From NCBI GenBank assembly GCA_038214535.1, contig JBBQRS010000017.1, forward strand, positions 1-54,438: a stretch of DNA of 54,438 bases. Reading direction: 5' to 3'. Below are positions 47,390-54,438 of the stretch, piece after piece. A model generated the notes under the pieces. It was not told where the DNA came from. It ran no database searches and saw only the letters and a list, made by a program, of their open reading frames with translations. The first letter of the stretch is position 1, and each line of letters starts with the position of its first letter. The stretch is from JBBQRS01 sp038214535 (lineage in GTDB: Bacteria; Chloroflexota; Anaerolineae; CG2-30-64-16). Position numbers and translations under genes: made by a program.

Positions 47390-48394
47390 TTAATCAGACT
47401 GCGTCGCTTTGATGCGCGGGTCAATGAAGCCGTACAAAATTTCAATGACAAAGGTCGCGACCAGCACCATGATCGTGATGAGCAAGGTCGCAGCGGAGAT
47501 CAGCGGATAATCCTGACCCAGGATGCCACTCAAGAGTGTGGTGCCCAGGCCCGGATAACTGAAGACGATCTCGGCGATCAGCGCGCCGCCGACCATCGTG
47601 CCCAGCGCCAACGCCAGACCCGTCACCTGCGGCAGCATGGCGTTGCGAAAGACATACGCGGAGATTTTCGAATCTTTGACGCCCATAAAACGGGCATATT
47701 TTACGTAATCCGCATTCAGTTCATAAATGGACATCGAGCGCATGCCCAGAGCATACCCGCCGATCCCGATCACGACGATAGACCAGAACGGCAACTGATA
47801 ATGCACGATCACCGACCAGATGAACTCCGGGGTGAAAGCAGGAATCAGGTCATACCCGTAGCCGCCTGAGGTCGGGAACCACTTGAGCCGCACAGCAAAA
47901 ATCACCAGGAAGAAGATCGCCATGCCGAAGGCCGGGAAATTGCTGGCAAAAATGCTGACGGGCATGAGGACCTTATCAAAGCCGCCCTTGCGATAGGCCG
48001 CCAACGCGCCGAGGATGTTCCCGATCGTCCAACCGACGATGATCGCGGGAAGCTGCAACCCCACAGTCCACCAGATGGATGCGCTCAGCACGTCGGCCAC
48101 CTTCCGGGGATACTGACTGAACGAATACCCGAAGTCGCCGTGCAACACGTTGCGCACATAGATAAAAAACTGTTGGAGCATGGGCTTGTTGGTGCCGAAC
48201 AGTTCCGTGTATTGTTGATAAATTGCCTGGACGCCGGTCGAATTGCTCATGCCCTGGGCCTGGCGCGCCACAATGGCCGCGACCGGGTCGCCCGGCATCA
48301 GGCGGGGCAGGAAGAAGTTCAACACGAAGGCAACAACAAGGGTTATGGCGAACCAACCCAGCTTGTTAATGAAATATTTTGAATAACCCTTCAA
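47390..48394 (-). CDS. ABC transporter permease, DppB type
   Basis: A 334-residue permease starting, I think, at TTG 48394 (MKGYSKYFINKLGWF) with AGGAAG seven bases upstream; the frame continues to 48454 only through repeat sequence. Six helices; the EAA loop is YELNADYVKYARFMGVKDSKISAYVFRNAMLP. NFFLPRLMPGDPVAAIVARQ after the first helix is typical for DppB/OppB. It forms the channel with the DppC-type partner. Confidence 0.92.
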   Translation of the reverse strand: MKGYSKYFINKLGWFAITLVVAFVLNFFLPRLMPGDPVAAIVARQAQGMSNSTGVQAIYQQYTELFGTNKPMLQQFFIYVRNVLHGDFGYSFSQYPRKVADVLSASIWWTVGLQLPAIIVGWTIGNILGALAAYRKGGFDKVLMPVSIFASNFPAFGMAIFFLVIFAVRLKWFPTSGGYGYDLIPAFTPEFIWSVIVHYQLPFWSIVVIGIGGYALGMRSMSIYELNADYVKYARFMGVKDSKISAYVFRNAMLPQVTGLALALGTMVGGALIAEIVFSYPGLGTTLLSGILGQDYPLISAATLLITIMVLVATFVIEILYGFIDPRIKATQSD

Positions 48395-48490
48395 GTTAGC
48401 ACTTCCTTCGAAAATCCCGTAGTTTAGCCCCTTGTGGGCGTGCGCAACGGGCACAAGGCCCTAAACTACATTCAGGTGGGCGTCGCTCTT

Positions 48491-48553
48491 CTTTGTAGTG
48501 ACGGCTTCAGCCGTTGGGAGTGCATTACAACGGCTGAAGCCGTCACTACAAAG
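48491..48553. repeat. Palindromic repeat family B, copy 4
   Basis: CTTTGTAGTGACGGCTTCAG on the left, CTGAAGCCGTCACTACAAAGG on the right, between the binding-protein and DppB-type genes. Confidence 0.9.
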
Positions 48554-48563
48554 GAGGATATAA

Positions 48564-48608
48564 GGCAATCCGTCATGCCCTCGAATTGCGGGAGCATGGC
48601 GGATTGCC
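48564..48608 (-). promoter_or_regulatory. Intercistronic hairpin after the second binding-protein gene
   Basis: GGCAATCCG-T-CATGC on one arm and GCATG-G-CGGATTGCC on the other, about 20 imperfect pairs, 12 bases past the binding-protein stop codon. Comparable in position to the hairpins at 4873-4921; probably stabilises the upstream message. Confidence 0.65.
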
Positions 48609-48620
48609 GGGGTCAACGGT

Positions 48621-50591
<1,971 letters not shown>

Positions 50592-50673
50592 CGAACAGTC
50601 TCCTTCCTCGAGATCGAACAATTCGTCCCATCGGGCACGATGCACCGATGTGGTACGCGAAATTGGGAATTGA

Positions 50674-50688
50674 TTGGCACTGGGCCAA
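50674..50688. promoter_or_regulatory. Small inverted repeat upstream of the ABC operon
   Basis: TTGGC, five bases, GCCAA, 83 bases before the binding-protein start. Possible operator. The rest of 50592-50807 shows no clear gene or promoter. Confidence 0.25.
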
Positions 50689-50807
50689 CCGTGGGTACGC
50701 AAACTTTGCAGTCATTACTCTTGGTGAACCGATACCGTCGCCTCCTTACTACGAGCGTCCAGGCCCGCTGGCAGCAGCCGATCTGGACACGGTCAATCGA
50801 GCGGCGT

Positions 50808-51830
50808 TCAGGCGCAACCGCATGAACGCCGGATCACAACCTCGGTGGGCAGAAGCGTCATGCGCTCCGCCCGGCCCGTCTGGATGAGCGAAACAAGCTG
50901 GCGCGTCGCCTGCAAGCCCGCATCCTGGATGGGCGCGTGTACGGTGGTGAGCGGCGGCTCGATGAGACGCGCGTAAGGCAAATCGTCGAAACCGACCACG
51001 GCGACATCTTCGGGGACACGGCGACCCGCCGCGCGCAGCGCCATGATGGCCCCGATGGCAGCTTCATCATTGCCGCTGAAGATGGCGTCGAACTCCAGGC
51101 CACGCCGCAGCCACGCCTCGGTGGCGCGCCGCCCATCAATCTCGGTGAAGCCGCCGACGCCCATCAACTCAGGGGCAACCGCGAGGCCGTGCGCCTCGAG
51201 CGCCTCGCGATACCCGGCCTCACGCTGCACCGATTCCTCATTGCCCGCGAGGCCCTGCAAGAACGCGATGCGCCGCCGGCCGTGTACCTCGATGAGGTGC
51301 GTCACCAACGCGTGCGCGTTCTCCCGGTTTTCAAAGAAGACACAGGGAATCTCCAGCCCGGCGGGCGGCGTGCGGAACAGCAACACCTGGGGCACGCCCT
51401 CCGCGTGGAGTTGAGTGACTTCCTGGTCGCCCAGGCAGGTGGTGAAGACGAGGATGCCGTCCACGTTGTGGCTGCCCAACGAAGCGGTCAGGTCGCCATT
51501 CGCCGGTTGCGACTCCTGCGCGTGCACCAGCAGGGCGAAGCCGCCCTGGCGCGCGGCAATCTCGATGCCCAGCAGCATGGGCGCGAAGAATGCGCCGCTG
51601 ATCTGCGGCAACAATAGGCCGATGGTTTGCGTTTTGCGCCCCGCCAGCGAACGCGCCGCGGCGGAGGGGGTATAATTGAGGGTGGTAATGGCGTGGCGAA
51701 CCTGCAGGACCGTCTCATCGGCGACCGGGGCGGTCCCGTTAACGACGCGGCTGACGGTGGAGATGGAGACTCCAGCCAATCGGGCCACATCTGAGATAGT
51801 CGGTCGTCTTCGAGCGATCTGGACGGTCAT
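50808..51830 (-). CDS. LacI-family transcriptional regulator
   Basis: A 340-residue repressor. The DNA-binding helix-turn-helix with hinge helix is TISDVARLAGVSISTVSRVVNG (11-32), followed by ITTLNYTPSAAARSLAGRKTQTIGLLLP and a periplasmic-binding-protein-like sugar sensor (VDGILVFTT, VAVVGFDDLPYARLIEPPLTTV). ATG 51830 has GAGGA upstream. It lies upstream of, and in the same orientation as, the DppA-type operon, so it probably controls it. Its own promoter carries two LacI-type palindromes. Confidence 0.93.
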   Translation of the reverse strand: MTVQIARRRPTISDVARLAGVSISTVSRVVNGTAPVADETVLQVRHAITTLNYTPSAAARSLAGRKTQTIGLLLPQISGAFFAPMLLGIEIAARQGGFALLVHAQESQPANGDLTASLGSHNVDGILVFTTCLGDQEVTQLHAEGVPQVLLFRTPPAGLEIPCVFFENRENAHALVTHLIEVHGRRRIAFLQGLAGNEESVQREAGYREALEAHGLAVAPELMGVGGFTEIDGRRATEAWLRRGLEFDAIFSGNDEAAIGAIMALRAAGRRVPEDVAVVGFDDLPYARLIEPPLTTVHAPIQDAGLQATRQLVSLIQTGRAERMTLLPTEVVIRRSCGCA

Positions 51831-51858
51831 AGTCCTCAATCCGCACGCAATCCTGTCG

Positions 51859-51885
51859 TGAAAGCGCTTTCTGCAAGCGCTTACA
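51859..51885 (-). promoter_or_regulatory. Two LacI-type operators over the lacI-family promoter
   Basis: GAAAGCGCTTTC at 51860-51871 and TGCAAGCGCTTACA at 51872-51885, centres 13 bp apart, each the palindromic AAGCGCTT of LacI-family sites. They lie just downstream of the -10 box, consistent with autorepression. Confidence 0.75.
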
Positions 51886-51913
51886 TAATAATCCCGTGGG
51901 GAAGTTTTGTCAA
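51885..51913 (-). promoter_or_regulatory. Promoter of the LacI-family gene
   Basis: On the minus strand TTGACA (51913-51908), 17 bp, TATTAT (51890-51885). Confidence 0.75.
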
Positions 51914-51951
51914 GATGCAATCGCGCGTTTTGGAGCACGAAGACGCGGCGT

Positions 51952-51990
51952 TCTCCCTCGCCCCCTGGGAGAGGGTTGGGGTGAGAGGGG
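51952..51990. repeat. CCCTC...GTGAGAG repeat
   Basis: CTCCCTCGCCCCCTGGGAGAGG followed by TTGGGGTGAGAGGGG; fifth member of the family in the window. Confidence 0.65.
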
Positions 51991-52015
51991 ACAAGGGTAG
52001 GTCAGCCTCCGCCCG

Positions 52016-52044
52016 TTGACAGCCCGCGCCGGGGATGCTACAGT
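52016..52044 (+). promoter_or_regulatory. Promoter of the FAH-family gene
   Basis: TTGACA at 52016-52021, 17 bp, TACAGT at 52039-52044, 40 bp before ATG 52084. Confidence 0.75.
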
Positions 52045-52083
52045 GACGGCAGCGTTCGATCAACCCACTTCACGGAGGCTGCC

Positions 52084-52896
52084 ATGCTGCTCACTCGCCA
52101 TCTCACACCCGACGGGCCGGTCTGGGCGCTCGACGGGCAGACCTTGCCCGCGGGGCTGACCCTCTCCACGCTGCTGAGCGTAGACGCGGACGCGCTGATG
52201 CGCGTGCTGAAGGCGCTGCCCGAAGGCGCGCCCGCCGAAGGGCCCGCCCTCGCGCCCATTGACCCGCAACAGGAGGTCTGGGCGGCGGGCGTTACCTATC
52301 TGCGCAGCCGCGCCGCGCGCGAGCAGGAGTCGCAGACGGCGGACGTGTATACGCGCGTCTACAACGCCGAGCGCCCGGAGGTCTTCTTCAAGGCGACGGG
52401 CTGGCGCGTGGTCGGGCCGGATGCGCCGATTCGGGTGCGTGGCGATAGCGGCTGGAACGTGCCCGAGCCGGAGATGACGCTGGTGATCAACCGCTACGGC
52501 GAGGTCGTAGGCTACTGCGCCGGGAACGACGTATCGTCGCGCGACATCGAGGGCGAAAACCCGCTCTATCTGCCGCAGGCGAAGGTGTATGATGGGTCGT
52601 GCGCCCTGGGGCCGGGCATCGAGTTGATCCCCGCGGACGGGCTGCGCGATCTGCCGGTGCATCTCTCGATCACGCGCGGGGGCACGGCGGCGTTCACCGG
52701 CGACACGAGCACGGCGCAGATGGCGCGCACGCTGGAGGAGCTGGTCGCCTATCTGACCACGGAGTTGGCCTTCCCACACGGCGCGTTCCTGATGACCGGC
52801 ACCGGGATCATCCCGCCGGAGAGTTTCAGCCTGCTGCCCGGCGACCTGGTGCGCGTCTCGGTCGGCGCGCTGACGCTGGAGAATCCGGTGGCCTGA
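52084..52896 (+). CDS. Fumarylacetoacetate hydrolase-family protein, sugar-acid dehydratase-like
   Basis: A 270-residue enzyme of the FAH fold. WAAGVTYLRSRAAREQES, VYNAERPEVFFKATGWR and the metal-binding EPE (Glu128, Glu130) with GNDVSSRDIEGENPLYLPQAKVYDGSC resemble 2-keto-3-deoxy-D-arabinonate dehydratase (KdaD-like) proteins, which give 2,5-dioxopentanoate. Other FAH activities are possible. GGAGG lies before the ATG. The neighbours (LacI regulator upstream, ROK kinase downstream) support a sugar-acid role. Confidence 0.82.
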   Translation: MLLTRHLTPDGPVWALDGQTLPAGLTLSTLLSVDADALMRVLKALPEGAPAEGPALAPIDPQQEVWAAGVTYLRSRAAREQESQTADVYTRVYNAERPEVFFKATGWRVVGPDAPIRVRGDSGWNVPEPEMTLVINRYGEVVGYCAGNDVSSRDIEGENPLYLPQAKVYDGSCALGPGIELIPADGLRDLPVHLSITRGGTAAFTGDTSTAQMARTLEELVAYLTTELAFPHGAFLMTGTGIIPPESFSLLPGDLVRVSVGALTLENPVA

Positions 52897-52920
52897 AGTC
52901 GTCGCGCCCACCTCAAGAGG

Positions 52921-53149
52921 ACTGCGCATCCTCAGATGCGCCGGGGCCACATCATCCCGCGGAGTGACGCCGTGTAGAGCCGCATCTGAGGATGCTGACT
53001 CCGCGAGGTTAATGTGTCTGCGCGGGGGGGCGTGACACAACGCGAGTGCCGCATCTGAGGATGCTCACTCCGCGGGGGCGATGTGACGCCGTGTAGAGCC
53101 GCATCTGAGGATGCTGACTCCGCGAGGTTAATGTGTCTGCGCGGGGGTG
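52921..53149. repeat. CGCATCTGAGGATGC repeat array with a 65-bp perfect direct repeat
   Basis: A 65-bp unit starting GTGACGCCGTGTAGAGCC occurs at 52964-53028 and again at 53083-53147. A partial copy lies between (53044-53078) and an inverted CGCATCCTCAGATGCG unit lies at 52926-52940. A related hairpin is at 9488-9507. Confidence 0.88.
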
Positions 53150-53165
53150 AAGTCGTGCGCGGGGT

Positions 53166-53399
53166 TCACTTCTTCGGCGGGTCGTCCGTACCATCGCGCT
53201 CGCGGCGCTCGCGATCCTTGCGCATGGCGTCGCGCCAGCTCAGCGCGAAAGATGTGGCGGTGGCGCCGAGCGCAAGCCAGATCAGCAGGTTGCGCGGCAG
53301 ACCGAGGGGGAGTTGCACGTCGCGCGCGATGGCGAGCATCCACGAGGTCGCCAGCAGGACGCCGACGACGATCAGGGCGTCGGATAGGCGGAGCGACAT
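53166..53399 (-). CDS. Small two-helix membrane protein of unknown function
   Basis: About 77 residues from ATG 53399 (or 81 from 53411). Two hydrophobic segments (DALIVVGVLLATSWMLAIA and LLIWLALGATATSFALSW) and a charged C-terminus (DAMRKDRERRERDGTDDPPKK). The start overlaps the end of the ROK gene by 28 bp, so it is probably translated from the same message. I do not recognise a family; it may be a chance frame, though its hydrophobic pattern argues otherwise. Confidence 0.5.
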   Translation of the reverse strand: MSLRLSDALIVVGVLLATSWMLAIARDVQLPLGLPRNLLIWLALGATATSFALSWRDAMRKDRERRERDGTDDPPKK

Positions 53400-54328
53400 A
53401 GCCAGCCACAACCGAGGATGGGACCGTCATCGCCCAGGGGCGAGGCGACGACCTGGATGCGCTGCGCCACCGACTGGTGCGCGTGGCGATAGACCGCGTC
53501 GCGCGTGGGGGCCAGCAACACGTCACCGCACTTCACCACGCTGGAGCCGATCACGAACAGCTCGATGTCGAGGAGCATCGCCAACGTCGCGATGGCTGTC
53601 CCCAGCGCCTCGCCCGCCCCGGCCATCACCTCCAAGGCCGCCGGGTTGCCTGCATCGGCCGCGCAGGTGACGATTTCGCCGTCAATCGGCTCGGGCGGTC
53701 GCGCATCCGCCGGAGTTTTCAGCCGGTCCAGCACGCGCCGATAGCGCCGCGCCAGCGCGGGGCCGGAGCAAAAGGTCTCGACGCAGCCGATCGAGCCGCA
53801 CGCGCAGGGGTCGCCCGCGGGGTCAATGGTGATGTGCCCCACCTCACCGGCGCTGTTGTGTGGGCCGCGCCGCACCGCGCCATCCATGATGATGGCCGCG
53901 CCCACGCCGGTGCCCACCACAATGTAGCACATATCCTCCGCGTCGCGCCCGGCCCCGTAATGGAACTCGCCCAGCGCCGCGGCCTTGGCGTCGTGTTCGA
54001 GCACCACGGGCAGCGATAACCGGTTCGCGAGCATCTCGCGCAGGGGCACGTTCACCCAGCCGGTGAGGTTCGGCGGGTCGAGCAGCAGGCCGAGGCGGTG
54101 ATCGAGCGGGCCGGGCGAGCAGAGGCCCACCGCCGTAACGCGCGCATCCAGCGGCAGGTCGCGCAACAGTTGCCCGGCGGCCATCGCGATGCGCTCCACG
54201 GCGGCGGCGGGGCCATCCAGGGGCAGGGTGGGCACGCGTTCGCGCGCGACAATCTGATCGTGCGGGTCAATCAACCCCAGGGCGATCTTGCTCGCGCCCA
54301 GGTCAATGCCGATGACGTAATCTTTCAT
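53372..54328 (-). CDS. ROK-family sugar kinase
   Basis: A 318-residue protein starting MKDYVIGIDLGASKIALGLID (phosphate-binding loop DLGASK). VLEHDAKAAALGEFHYGAG has the catalytic Asp, GTGVGAAIIMDG the second phosphate loop, GEVGHITI the substrate His, and CACGSIGCVET the zinc site of ROK proteins. It lacks an N-terminal DNA-binding domain, so it is a kinase rather than a repressor, probably of glucose or an N-acylated hexosamine. ATG 54328 is taken because homology begins there. Confidence 0.93.
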   Translation of the reverse strand: MKDYVIGIDLGASKIALGLIDPHDQIVARERVPTLPLDGPAAAVERIAMAAGQLLRDLPLDARVTAVGLCSPGPLDHRLGLLLDPPNLTGWVNVPLREMLANRLSLPVVLEHDAKAAALGEFHYGAGRDAEDMCYIVVGTGVGAAIIMDGAVRRGPHNSAGEVGHITIDPAGDPCACGSIGCVETFCSGPALARRYRRVLDRLKTPADARPPEPIDGEIVTCAADAGNPAALEVMAGAGEALGTAIATLAMLLDIELFVIGSSVVKCGDVLLAPTRDAVYRHAHQSVAQRIQVVASPLGDDGPILGCGWLCRSAYPTP

Positions 54329-54346
54329 GGTGATCCGTTTGCAGCC

Positions 54347-54417
54347 CCCGCTCGTAGTGCGCCGTTCTCGGCGCTCTGTGGCCACCGGGCGCAGAGAACT
54401 GCGCACTACGAACGGGG
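54347..54417. repeat. Palindromic repeat family C, copy 5
   Basis: CCCGCTCGTAGTGCGC on the left and GCGCACTACGAACGGGG on the right with an internal GTTCTCGGCGC / GCGCAGAGAAC pair; upstream of the ROK gene at the window end. Confidence 0.85.
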
Positions 54418-54438
54418 CGCGGTGTCGGCCAGACCCTC

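Noticed and set aside
52921..53149. Repeats considered as a mini CRISPR array
   Set aside because: Only two full copies 119 bp apart, one partial and one inverted; no cas genes.

Overview
The window looks like a chromosomal segment of a GC-rich (roughly 62-66 %) bacterium of the phylum Chloroflexota, most likely an Anaerolineae-type lineage. The clues are secreted proteins that end in a [Y/W]LP-type C-terminal motif, Thr-Pro-Asn linkers, a stand-alone membrane glycosyltransferase with Ig-like tails, intergenic spaces crowded with several families of palindromic repeats, and many sugar ABC transporters. This assignment is inference from gene style; no rRNA or tRNA gene is present. Promoters near the sigma-70 consensus (TTGACA, 16-17 bp, TATAAT-like) can be read in front of several genes.

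Layout. (1) 1-2200: a baeRF family 3 protein cut by the window edge, a ribosome hibernation (HPF-like) protein, an SRP-RNA-like core motif, and one SnoaL-like gene flanked by two attC-like sites, i.e. what looks like an integron-type gene cassette without an integrase. (2) 2211-3299: a decayed ISL3-family insertion sequence with intact ends. (3) 3474-10407: a sugar operon with binding protein, two permeases, a fucose/arabinose-isomerase-like enzyme, a PfkB kinase and a class II aldolase. (4) 10586-18960: UDP-GlcNAc 2-epimerase, a DinB-like protein, an FMN/4Fe-4S ene-reductase with a ferredoxin, a DoxX-like membrane protein, a protoglobin-Rieske-Rieske fusion, and a STAND NTPase with near-identical C-terminal repeats.

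(5) 19031-25213: a frameshifted cytochrome c, a small holin-like membrane protein, a SIS-domain sugar isomerase with a LacD-like class I aldolase, an Ig-rich tail-anchored protein, and an HdeD-DUF4332 fusion. (6) 25409-31547: cell-surface and glycosylation genes (a DUF1906 protein with BNR-like repeats, GT2, ASCH, GT39-like). (7) 31628-37522: FGGY kinase, MDR dehydrogenase, CorC-type protein, DhaK and DhaL. (8) 37661-43322: a 985-residue secreted protein with two cohesin-like domains and one dockerin-like domain, then a cytoplasmic sulfatase and a cytoplasmic glycoside hydrolase. (9) 43522-44183: HicA/HicB toxin-antitoxin pair. (10) 44305-51830 on the minus strand: a LacI regulator followed by a five-gene oligopeptide/oligosaccharide-type ABC importer. 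(11) 52084-54328: a sugar-acid dehydratase-like FAH-family enzyme, a tiny membrane protein and a ROK kinase.

Taken together the window is mainly a carbohydrate-scavenging region: two importers, at least three sugar kinases, two aldolases, two sugar isomerases, sulfatase, glycosidase and a scaffold-like secreted protein. Mobile or defence-type pieces (cassette, IS, STAND, HicAB) are interspersed. Most candidate novelty lies in the attC-flanked cassette next to an SRP-like motif, the protoglobin-double-Rieske fusion, the cohesin-dockerin-cohesin protein and the repeat-expanding STAND protein.
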